From the NCBI GenBank assembly GCA_947561585.1, contig CANNZV010000334.1, positions 124,001 through 188,000 of the forward strand: DNA of 64,000 nt. Direction: 5' to 3'. Below the pieces are notes generated by a model. It worked only from the letters and a program-made list of their open reading frames with translations, ran no database searches and was not told the origin of the DNA. Made by a program: the position numbers and the translations under genes. Origin of the DNA: Caprella mutica (lineage: Eukaryota; Arthropoda; Malacostraca; Amphipoda; Caprellidae). Shown here piece after piece: positions 36,801-46,412 of this stretch (position 1 is its first letter; every line of letters starts with the position of its first letter).

Positions 36801-37080
36801 CTCTGAGTATTCTCCTGAAAAAGTCACTGCTGCCTCTGAGTATTCTCCTGAAAAAGTCACTGCTGCCTCTGAATATTCTCCTGAAAAAGTCACTGCTGCC
36901 TCTGAGTATTCTCCTAAAAAAGTCACTGCTGCCTCTGAGTATTCTCCTAAAAAAGTCACTGCTACACCTATAACTTCTAAGAACCGCTCCCGATTCCGTA
37001 GAAAATTTAAATATGATCAGGTTATCTTATTGGAAGTTATCATTGCTTCACCTCTATGTTTAATAAGGGATATTATATAG
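33839..37080 (+). CDS. Crypton-like tyrosine recombinase gene with C2H2-like finger and two repeat domains
   Basis: Six exons with agreeing phases: 33839-33893, 33983-34075, 34187-34785, 34873-34926, 35029-36385, 36524-37080, total 2,715 nt, predicted 904 residues. All introns are GT-AG and short. The start is the ATG directly after an acceptor, so a 5' UTR exon probably lies upstream. Domains: Ser/Gly-rich ten-residue repeats (about 68-230); a finger split by an intron (CPEC at about 258, HLRDVH near 280); a SAM-like binding domain (about 370-450); a catalytic domain with R551 (KRAGIF), K581 (EHKTSG), R658 (VFRES), H684 (LDHD) and Y693 (AYKQY, eight residues after H684). The usual His of H-x-x-R is Thr655. 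The C-terminus carries 11-residue EYSPEKVTAAS repeats. Tyrosine recombinases cut and rejoin DNA via a 3'-phosphotyrosine; this family assignment is inferred. It is open throughout, so either an intact element or a domesticated gene. An extra acceptor at 38395 in phase with exon 5 may be an alternative last exon. Confidence 0.72.
34240..34710 (+). repeat. 30-bp coding minisatellite in exon 3
   Basis: About 15-16 tandem copies of a 30-bp unit (TCTACCAGTGCCTTCTCAGG plus TGGCCCATCA). In the spliced gene frame it encodes a ten-residue STSAFSGGPS-like repeat. Two main variants (CATCATC..CAGTG and CATTATC..CATTG) are interspersed. Two other frames are also open by virtue of the period. Confidence 0.93.
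36565..36965 (+). repeat. 33-bp coding minisatellite in exon 6
   Basis: Twelve tandem copies of a 33-bp unit encoding EYSPEKVTAAS (with EK/KK variants). Copies are almost identical, which suggests recent expansion or active homogenisation. The minus strand is also open. Confidence 0.93.
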
Positions 37081-37081
37081 A

Positions 37082-37320
37082 TAGCTACCTCTTCATTTTC
37101 TTCCTCCATCCGTGACTGCAGCCACCTGTGCTTTAATCTCCTTTTGTCACAATTCTTGGTAAGTGACTGCATTCACGGAGTAGTATTTTTGCATCCATGA
37201 GCATTGTCACTGACGGTGGTAAGTGACTTTGTTCATGGAGCCACTGTCATTTCTGACTGCTCCTTCCTTTAGCATCATTTCCATTTGGTTTGGGGCAGGC
37301 GTTAAACTCCTATTAAATTA
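37082..37320 (+). repeat. SINE-like dispersed repeat, copy A
   Basis: Begins with a CTCTTCATTT..TTCCATCCGTGA block and ends with GGCGTTAAACTCCTATTAAA and an A-rich tail. A second copy is at 39155-39375 and an inverted copy near 41069-41255. The short length, shared 3' end (GTTAAAC plus A-rich tail) and dispersion suggest a SINE or a LINE 3' end. Confidence 0.6.
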
Positions 37321-39154
37321 AAATTTATTAACTTTTCGGAAGATTATTTCAGCTAGAATTTTCAGTAAAAGAGATTTGTTTTTTATTTAACTTAAGGTGG
37401 TTTAGATGTGTTTCGTTATTATTTTACCTATGTTTTCGATATGTGCTTATTATTCCTTACCTTACTAATAAGATATTCTTTTGTTTTTATTTTACTTAGC
37501 TATAGAGATTTGTTTTATAATTTTACTTAAAAAAATGTTTATTAACTATTAATCATTATTTTTACTCAATGATCGTATACGGTCACGATTCATATCACTC
37601 GACCGTACACATTCAATTTATTTTGAAAATATATGTCTGTTACTACTTTGGAGAACTCCAGTTACGTTATAACACTACATATTATATCCTTAACAGTATA
37701 TACGAATGATGTAACGTAACTGGAGGTATCTAAAGTGGTAACGGTCAAGTGATAAGAAGTTATAAGAACTGTACGATTATTAAGTAAATTTCTTATCTCT
37801 TACTAATAAGAGATTTAATTATTTTGTTATAATTTTGCATTTTTGCTTATTGATACTAGGTTCCATTCAGAGGAAACTCTGTTTCAGAGTTTGATGTTCT
37901 ATTTTTTTTGTGTATTGTTGATCTACAGTGGAATATTGATCATTATTACTAAGACAGTGAAAATACGCTCTAAAAACTTATTAAACTCAAAAATAACATC
38001 AATTGAATGAAAAATATGGTAGCGATATAGCTAATCTTTATACTATAGCGGTAGCCTGGTAGGTCGTTCTTATCCCATACATTTTATTGTTGTTTATGAT
38101 TGAAAGATTTTCATAAATTGCATGAATTCCATTCATTTTTTTCGCTTACAATATTCATGGAATTTATAGTTGTATGACTCATTGTCACAGATGTATGATA
38201 TTCTTTTAAATTATAGTTTTTAGAGCATATTTTCACAGCCTTTGTTGTAACTTCTTTTGATACAAATAAAATACGTTCAACTGTCAAAAGTGCAATTTTT
38301 CTTGCTTCTAAATACCCCTTCGACAACGAACTGTTTTTATTAGGTTATGTATTGTTTTAATTTTTGTTGGTGTTTTTTTTCCTTTACTTGCAGATTTAGA
38401 GGACTTCAGCTATGAGGTTTTAGATTTTCGTGTTAAGGTGGCTTGATCAAAAGTTAGAAACAATTGCTTGAAGAAAGCGTGATCGGTCATCTAAGAGCTG
38501 TTCTTACTCTTGACTCGAGTGTTGACAGTTCTGGACAGAAAGTTTGATTTTCTAGTAATTTCTGATTCTGATTATTAAATAACATCACAAATAAGAAAGT
38601 TAACTTCATCAATACTGATAATTTTTAATAAGAGTAGGGCACCAATCGTTGAGAATAACATCACGCGTGATGAACGCTGGTATCCAGTAAGAAAATTGGT
38701 AATCGTAGTAACTAATTATTTATTTATCAAATGGCTATCTAGTTTATTAGTTTTTTAACGAGTGCTTGTTATCCTGAAGATCACTATATACCTAATTTGC
38801 ATGTTGTTTTAATCATCAACTTCTATACAAATATCGAGATTATGTTCTTTTAATAGGATGTGAAGATTTGTTCATTTAAATAATAGTTCAATTAACTGAA
38901 CAATAAAAAGAAAACTCGCATGTTTTCAAGTAATGACGCATTGCAATTTTAAAACTAATATGTAGCTACCGCGTCCGGGGGTTTTATCCTGAAGGGGGGT
39001 GGCGTCCCTCGTGCCTCGAATTTTTATAATTTTGATTTATGGATTGCTTTCTTTCATGTTTATCATTTGCAGTTTTAGACAATATTTCTAGGGTTCTGCT
39101 TTTCCACTACGAAGTCTTTGATTCATTAGGCTCGTAGGTTTAATTTAAGTACTA
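37321..39154. other. Mostly gene-less stretch
   Basis: AT-rich. A strong acceptor (TTACTTGCAG, ending 38394) is followed by a short frame ending KVA and TGA at about 38447; it is in phase with exon 5 of the recombinase gene and may be an alternative terminal exon. Otherwise nothing is supported. Confidence 0.4.
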
Positions 39155-39375
39155 TCACCTCTTCATTTCCCTCTTCCATCCGTGAGTGAAGCCACAGGTG
39201 CTCGTGCCCCGTTTCTTCACAAATCACAGACGGTGGTAAGTGTCTTTATTTCATGGAGTCGGTTTCCTTTCTGACAGCTTCTTTCAGTACCTTGTATTTA
39301 ATTTCCCTTTGACGTCAGCGATATGGTCTGAGGTTCAGAAGCAGACGTTAAACCCTCTACTAAAATAAATAAAAT
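39155..39375 (+). repeat. SINE-like dispersed repeat, copy B
   Basis: Same family as 37082-37320: TCTTCCATCCGTGAGTGAAG near the start, GACGTTAAACCCTCTACTAA at the end, then an A-rich tail. About 75-80% similar by eye with indels. Confidence 0.6.
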
Positions 39376-39457
39376 TAATACCTAAAATAATTCGCCTGAT
39401 TTTTATCAATTATTCACTACTAGAAAATTTGCTGACATATAATTAACTACCCATTAC

Positions 39458-39970
39458 CAGAGCTGGGCATTAAGTACTTAAATGTATTTAAGTACTAAGT
39501 ACATGTCAAAAAAGTACTTAAGTACCAAGTACTAAATACTTTTAAGAAAAGTACTAAGTACTCGAATGTACTTAAGTACTTTCTAAGTACATTTTTAAGT
39601 ACTTTTGCTGTGTAAACATGAAAACTGTTCCACAGAATTCTGATACATTGAAGTTAAACAACAGAATAAATTAGAAAAAAATATACCTGAAAGAAATCCT
39701 TTTTGTGAAAGGAATATTTATGAATAGGTTAATTAGTTAATTAGTTAATCTGTTTCTTGATGCAACTAGAATTATTTATGAATAATAAATAAGTATTTAT
39801 TTATTTTATCGTGTACTTAAATATTCTGTATTTCAGTACTTAAGTAGTTTGTACTTCAGTACTCTTAAAAGTATTTAAGTACTTGTTGAAAAAAGTACTT
39901 ACGTACTTGCCTTAAGTACACAAAAAGTACTGTACTTAATTACTAAGTACTTAAGTTCTACCCAGCTCTG
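39458..39970. mobile_element. hAT-type MITE with AAGTACTT subterminal repeats
   Basis: Ends CAGAGCTGGG and CCCAGCTCTG are inverted repeats. Both flanking 100-150 bp are filled with AAGTACTT/ACTTAAGT motifs in both orientations, a pattern well known in non-autonomous hAT elements. The flanking 8-mers (CCCATTAC and CCTATTGG) match at five of eight positions, so the target duplication has decayed. No ORF. Confidence 0.8.
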
Positions 39971-39976
39971 CCTATT

Positions 39977-40323
39977 GGGATATAATTATCTTATTAAATC
40001 TTGGAATATATCCTCTGGTAATTCTTCTACATGCACGTCCATTAATTTGGAGGGAAATATTTCGCGAGAAAGATTATCCCTCGGTTGCCATTGCTCGCTA
40101 GACCTGAACGGGAATGCCACAGTGAGGTGCAGGATCGCACACTCCTTCGTGGGAAAGAACAGTGTGTGTTCCTATTGGGCGGAGCGTGGGCGGAGCATGA
40201 GGGAATGATAGCAAAGCCTCCAGTAAACACGCGGGAATCTAGCAAATAATGCCCAAATGTTTTGAAAGTATGCGGGAGAGTTGCATATGATCGGGAGAGT
40301 AGCAAATAATAAGATTATATCCC
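39977..40323. mobile_element. Possible MITE with GGGATATAAT ends
   Basis: Left GGGATATAATTATCTT and right AAGATTATATCCC are inverted repeats with a 3-base difference in length. Inside the right end, GGGAGAGT.GCAAATAAT-like motifs repeat. The interior (40060-40200) is GC-richer and includes GGGCGGAGC twice. No target duplication was found; the right end abuts the recombinase-element fragment. Confidence 0.4.
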
Positions 40324-40698
40324 GGTGAGTGACATCATGTCGATACAAACCAATGTGGTAAGTTTTCTTTACTCTCCTTCAGAGTGAAATCATTAAGAAC
40401 TTTGTTTCATTACAGACAGCTCTTGAGGGGAGACAAACAATGAAATTAAAGCAAATAAACCCTCCAAACTATCGACAAAGTTCCAACTATTTTATGGTGA
40501 CTTTCGAAAGAAGTTCGTAAAAAAGAATGTCAGTCACTGCCGTTAGAAGACGGAACTCTAACGTAATAACTGGTTACAATTTTGGCTAATTTATATTATT
40601 TATTCGATATATTGTTTTGATATGCTGCAATGTATTGAATAGTGAATTTTTAAACCTAACTGCAAATGTTGAAAGTAAATAGCTGGTCTTACAAGAGG
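40323..40698 (+). mobile_element. 5' fragment of a tyrosine-recombinase element
   Basis: These 376 bp recur at 50782-51158 with about four substitutions, and there they lead straight into a recombinase ORF. Both copies begin at CGGTGAGTGACATCATGTCG, suggesting this is a true element edge. Here the match stops after ACAAGAGG. Confidence 0.8.
40337..40520 (+). CDS. Putative spliced small ORF in the recombinase-element 5' region
   Basis: Exon 1 (40337-40357, MSIQTNV) ends at GTAAGT; exon 2 (40416-40520) follows TTACAG and reads TALEGRQTMKLKQINPPNYR to a TAA, 41 codons in all. The duplicate copy at 50.8 kb keeps both splice sites but has TGA in place of the TTA codon after TMK. No family was recognised. 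Confidence 0.3.
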
Positions 40699-41068
40699 GA
40701 TGATATAAATTTCAACGAAAACAATTAAAAATAATTAAATCTAATTGACCAAAATTTTACCGGCGTATCAGTTTCAAATTTTATATGAATTCCAGTAATA
40801 AATACAGGTATTCTTTATCCTAGGAAATAATATTTGATTATACATTTTTTCATTGTGATGCATGAAGTAATGTAAAATAATGATTCAATATGAAATGTTA
40901 ATTGAGATATAAATGAAGTTAAAAGATATTCTTACAAACATACAAAAGACAAAAAATAACCAGGAAATTCTATTCATGAAATTGGGAACAAATACAAATT
41001 CGCCATTTTGTAAAAATTCAAAAATTCGCAATTACATATTTCAGTCCTAATGTATACTTACATACACT

Positions 41069-41255
41069 AAATTAATTTAATTTTAGTAGGGGTTTATCGC
41101 TGACTATATCGCTGACGTCAAATGAAATAGTTAAACATAAAAAAAAAGTGACTACATGAAAGAAGATGAATTATTGAGTCACCTATCACTGTCGGTGACA
41201 AGCTCGTGGATGCAGAAAAGCAACTACGTGAATGCAGTCACGTACCAAGGAATGC
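41069..41255 (-). repeat. SINE-like dispersed repeat, inverted partial copy C
   Basis: The reverse complement resembles 37150-37320 and the end of 39155-39375: a GTGACTGCATTCACG block, then GACGTCAGCGATATAGTC and an A-rich tail near 41069. Confidence 0.5.
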
Positions 41256-42148
41256 GATGAAAAGGAATACAATCAACGGTGGCTGTACTCACAGATTGAA
41301 AAGGAAAATGAAGAGGTGATAGTAAATGAAGCCTATGAGCCTGCCAAAACAAAATCTAGAAACTTGTATTTGAAGAGCAACATCCAAGAGCTATCCTTGA
41401 AAAACTATCAAGTTTCAAAATTTTGCCATGTGATAGTATGTACATATGAAAATACATATAAAATATTAGTAATATTACAGATATGTAAAAAATATTGATA
41501 TTTTAGAATAATTTCTAATTAAATTAGATTAAGGTATAACAGTAAAAATAAATAACAATAATACATTTGTATATGTAAATCTCTAAAATAAGTACAATAA
41601 TAAATAAATAACAGGATTTCTGGACTCAAATTTTATTTGTTGTGGTAAACAGCTAAATTTCACTGAAAATGATAGCCATCCACATCCACAGTATAAGACA
41701 GGGATTTGATGTTCAGATTAAGTGAAGAATTAAATGTCTCATTACAAGTAAAATAAATGAATGGATTTATTTCCTTTACCAATAATTTATCATTTTGATA
41801 TTCTCAAAATATAAAATTACTACAAAGCTTATAAATAATTCAAGTATCAGAAGAATATAACAAAGAGAGAGATTCCATATACATTATACATACATCTGAG
41901 GAAATAGAAACCGGTTTTCCAGTCAGTAACTGGATAGGCAAGTTTAGGCCTATATTTCCCATTGTACTCGGATCTTATCAGATCAGATCTTATCAGATCA
42001 CCACGGAAATGGGAGGAGCTTGCGAATAGCCGACTGGTTGAATCCATTTTCATCTTCATTCGCTTTTGATCTTCCACACCGCACAGACGCTTTACAAACG
42101 CTCTCGCTTTTTTCGTTTATTATTGACTAACCGATATCTTCACCTACG

Positions 42149-43129
42149 ATGCCTGGTTGTTCGATGGAACATAGGATCCTGCACGAGGAGGTCAAGACTC
42201 TGCTTCAGAGAACTGACATGTCAGGATATACTGTGGAAGACTTGATGGACAGACTGGAGGAACTTGGGATGGAAACAACGTTCGACAGCAGGGAAACTTC
42301 CATCTTAGTCATGTTGATCCACATGAAGAACATGGTGAAGGAGTTTACTTACCGACGAAGGGAAGGCACAATCACTGTAGATGAGACGACAGGACTTTGT
42401 GAAGCTATCCTTAGACGCTTCACTGACTCACACAGGAATCTCTTCACAGACGATTTATGCTTTGATTCTGCTAGTTCCTGCAGATTAAGCCGAGGAATAA
42501 CTTCAATTCTACAGGAGATGAAGACAAACCTCGAGAGGAACCACTACTACCGCAACTTCTGTGGAATGTTTGAGGACCACGTGGGACAGATCGGATCTGG
42601 CAAATTCAGTCTGAGGACGTACGAACTGATTGTTGCCATGCACAACCTTCATGTAGCGATCTATGAGACGTTGAAGGACCGGCTGGATATTCTCAGTGAG
42701 CTCGATGGATCAACTCACGGCTTAGAGGCATCTCCAAGAGACGAGTTCAACCTTCATCTCATTTGGAACAATGCACAGGACTCTTTCAAGCTTCAAGAAG
42801 TCAGGAAAGTAGGTGAAGCCCAATCTTCTATCTTTCATTCGTCATTCTTGAAGATTGTCGGTCCATCGTCTGCCAAGATTTGGAGGAACAGAAGAAATTT
42901 GGGATCTGTTGACCTCACCATTGCTCATTCCTGTCCAGTCTGCATTCGACAACATGTGTCAACTTCAGAGCTGTCAGTACTCTCAGGTTGTACCCACGTG
43001 TTCTGCTCACAGTGTATCGAGGAATGGTTCGCCCGTAACAGAAACTTGAATTGTCCTTGTTGCAGGACGGTTTCAGAAGAACGGATCATGGCATCTGGTT
43101 ACAGAAACCTTCTCCGTATGATTCGGTGA
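42149..43129 (+). CDS. Intronless RING-finger protein, likely E3 ubiquitin ligase
   Basis: A 326-residue uninterrupted ORF. Residues 1-260 are mostly helical-looking and charged with no recognised family. The C-terminal part (about 268-315) is a C3HC4 RING: CPVC, 15 residues, C-T-H-V-F-C-S-Q-C, 12 residues, C-P-C-C, with all eight zinc ligands present. RING proteins usually recruit an E2 and transfer ubiquitin; that is family knowledge. The ATG follows a pyrimidine-rich leader. A polyadenylation-type AATAAA lies at 43834-43839, and none closer was noted. The ORF has much higher GC than its AT-rich flanks and no introns, unlike the gene at 33.8-37 kb. A retrocopy, a horizontally acquired gene or a virus-derived gene are all possible; nothing here decides. 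Confidence 0.85.
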   Translation: MPGCSMEHRILHEEVKTLLQRTDMSGYTVEDLMDRLEELGMETTFDSRETSILVMLIHMKNMVKEFTYRRREGTITVDETTGLCEAILRRFTDSHRNLFTDDLCFDSASSCRLSRGITSILQEMKTNLERNHYYRNFCGMFEDHVGQIGSGKFSLRTYELIVAMHNLHVAIYETLKDRLDILSELDGSTHGLEASPRDEFNLHLIWNNAQDSFKLQEVRKVGEAQSSIFHSSFLKIVGPSSAKIWRNRRNLGSVDLTIAHSCPVCIRQHVSTSELSVLSGCTHVFCSQCIEEWFARNRNLNCPCCRTVSEERIMASGYRNLLRMIR

Positions 43130-44399
43130 AGCACGAAACTGAATGGGTTGAAATTCCCTGAGAGAACTTGTTCTCTCTAAAATCTTTCGCTAAAGCAGCT
43201 ACCTTTACGTGGTGCGAAAGATTTAAACAAAAAGCTGCAAAATTATTTCTAATGTACAGTCGAAGAAAAGTGTATCCGTACCTAATGATTTTATGACAAT
43301 TTACTATTTTTTTTATTTCCAAAATTAACGATACTAACTGTAAATTTGTAATGCTTGTAGATATTTTAAATTTGGTCTGTGTATTCGACGACAAATATGT
43401 AAGATTTGAAAATAATAGAAAATTAGGAAACTGTGATGTGAGATATACAGTATGTATACACATCATGGGGAGACTCTTTTCTCTGATAGTACATATAAAT
43501 TCATTTCATTATAGTATAACATGAAAATACTTCGCTTATCTTCATTACATAAATTTTAACTTATTAAAAACGGTTATCGCTTGTTATATTAGGATTATAA
43601 TATATGAAAAATATAACATTTCAATCATGGTTATCTGAAATTTATTTTACTTTCTGCTTAAATAATCATGTCACTATAAAGTTTCATTTGACGATTAGTT
43701 AATGTTTCCTGACCAAAAATGGTAGCTTTACATTAATATATATTTATTTCATGATACATGGTAAACAAAAGTTTAAACAAAAATATTCAAATGCCAATTG
43801 AATAGTTTAAAGTTGTACAGTTTTGATTTGTTGAATAAATAAAATGTTGTGAAATCAAACAGTTCGGAAAAGTTGAATTTCTCTTAAAATTAAAAATTAA
43901 ATAATTCATTAACAATGTCCACGATGCTTGTTTATTTTTATAATTCTTTTTAAATTCCCAATTCTTGTACCAAATAAAAAAAATTATTAAACTTAGCTAG
44001 AGTTCTGTAAATTTCAAGAAATGGTAATAACTCATTCTGTTGTAATATGGAGCAGTTTGAAATTGATGTTTGGAGCTGTTTGAGTTTTTGTCTTCGACAT
44101 AGAATAGTTACTTGTCTATTAATCAAAATAAAAGGAAGTTTATTAGATCTTTATTTTTTAATTGTGAATTTACGATTTTTGGTTATATTTATGAAGTTAA
44201 TATTAAATTTATTTTTCGAGCAAAATCACATATTTGTATGACATGTATGATACATTTCACTGAATTTTTACTGGAACAATTAGTGATGCAATCCTTAACA
44301 GTAAAATGGAGATATAATTATTAATATGGCGTGAATTTACTAAATTAAAAAGTCAAAGATTTTCTTTCTGTAAGTTGTGCATAAATTAATTTAATGATA
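43130..44399. other. 3' flank of RING gene and gene-less sequence
   Basis: The probable 3' UTR, with AATAAA at 43834-43839, then AT-rich DNA up to the second 6.1-kb repeat. Two short ORFs (44047-44324) have low-complexity hydrophobic content and no family. Confidence 0.5.
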
Positions 44400-46412
44400 C
44401 TAATAGAGTTGCTATTCTAAATAAATAACAAGATCTATAATCACATATATAGAAAATAATTGAGATACTATATTAATGAAGTTTATTTAATCAATCCGAC
44501 ACATTTTTTATATATTTTGGTGAAGAGAAATTTATTAGATTTTAAAAGCTCTGTGGTAAATTTAAAAAAAGTGTTTGATAATTATTATATAAAGGGTTAA
44601 TATTTTTTTCTACCTAATCGATCAAAAATTATCCATATGAAAATGTTAAAACAATTGAATGACTATATTTTAATTGAAAACAAGCTAAATTTATTATTTA
44701 GTTGAAAAAGTCCATGATGGTGATTAAAAAAATCGTTTAAGTATTTCTATTCAATTTTTTTTAAACTGCATAGCTTCTAGTGAACGTTAACAAATTATAA
44801 AATGAAAGTGTTAATATTATTAACTTTATGATAATTCAAATGATAATGTAAAAACTATTGAATGCCTATATTGGAAAAAAGAGCAATATACTAATTAATT
44901 ATTTATTTGATACAATTTAATTTCCATTTATTTATATACCATTACCAATATTTGTTCTCTAACTCCAATTGAAGCACATGTGTACAACTGTACAGTCAAT
45001 CCGTACGCACACGTTTCTCAATAACATGTTTTGTATTGCCTCTCTGATAAAATTAGCGATGGGGCGGTATGAAAAAAACTAAGCAATATTGTTCAATTTA
45101 ATTTATTTTTCGGACATTCCTTCACTTATCGACAGGACGGACATGTAATATGAGTGACATTGTGAAAAAGATATTGCATCAAATGTGAAGAGGCGATGCA
45201 TCTTGTTTTCTGTTTCCATAACATCAGCTCTTTAACCATCAGGAGATTGATTCTCTGTTAAAAATAAAACTGCATCGTAAATACACTGCAGAATGTTCTT
45301 TCGAACGGTTTGGTCTGTAGTCAAAAATGTACTCTGGTACATTTAGAAATTGTTCTAAGAGATTTATTTCTCAGATTTATTTCTGATGTTAACGCAATCA
45401 AGAAAATAAAGATTTAAGACTGAATAATAGTAGTTATATGGGTGAATCCCTAGTTCACGTCCCTATTTTATTTGTGGACGTGAAATAGGAATCGATACAA
45501 ATACTCCTTTTCTAGTTCACGTCTCTAAATGAAATAGGGATGTGAACTAGGAAGGAGGTATTTTCAAATTAATTTTCTTAAATTTAATAATTATCTTTTA
45601 TTTGATTATAACATATTGTTGAAAATTATTAGTTGACAGAAAATATAGTATCTTGACTACATCACAAATAATACTAAAAATTTATATTTGAAATTGTATT
45701 GAAGTTCAGAAAATTACTAAAGATTTTATTATTCGTTAAAATATAAATCAAATAGAAAAATAAAATTAAAATAGGACGTTTACTCACTTTCTAGTTCACG
45801 CCTCTGAATGTAAAAGGGACGTGAACTAGGAATTTATTGTTATTTGTTTTGAAATTGTGTGATGGAATTACATATTTAGGCATAAAATAGAAAAAAAATA
45901 TTAATGTGCATCTAAATGTGCCTAATAATCCAGCCCTTTGAGAATTATTCTATATAGGTTTTATATTAAATGAGGGTTTTATAGACATCAGATTAAGAAA
46001 ATATTCGTTATATCTATACTTAATGTGATATATATTCAAACTGTATAGCATTTTTGAGGTACGTTATTAATAACCTCCTTTCCATTAATACTATATTTTT
46101 CAGCTCATGATCTGTATTCACTTTGTTCAAAAGATTTCATGGTCGTAATTTATTGTAAAATATTCATTACTATTTTCAATAATTATTCACTATTTTTCCA
46201 TCAAACTAAGTATGTAGATAAAACACTTTCTTGGAAACAATTATTGCATAATATTTGAATTATGTTTCGCTTTATTGATTTAACCGTCAGAAGTTTACCC
46301 CTTAAAAGATTGAATGTGGAGTTTGAGCTCGACATGACTTTATAATAGCGATTGAATATTCATACATGATTTGAATCAACGAAGATTTCATCACTTCTTT
46401 TCATTAGATATA

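Noticed and set aside
36498..36959. Minus-strand ORF across the 33-bp repeat
   Set aside because: It is the antisense of the exon 6 repeat; the plus frame continues from the recombinase exons.
39975..40305. Opposed ORFs in the GGGATATAAT unit
   Set aside because: Overlapping on both strands, no recognised domain, and lying within a probable MITE.
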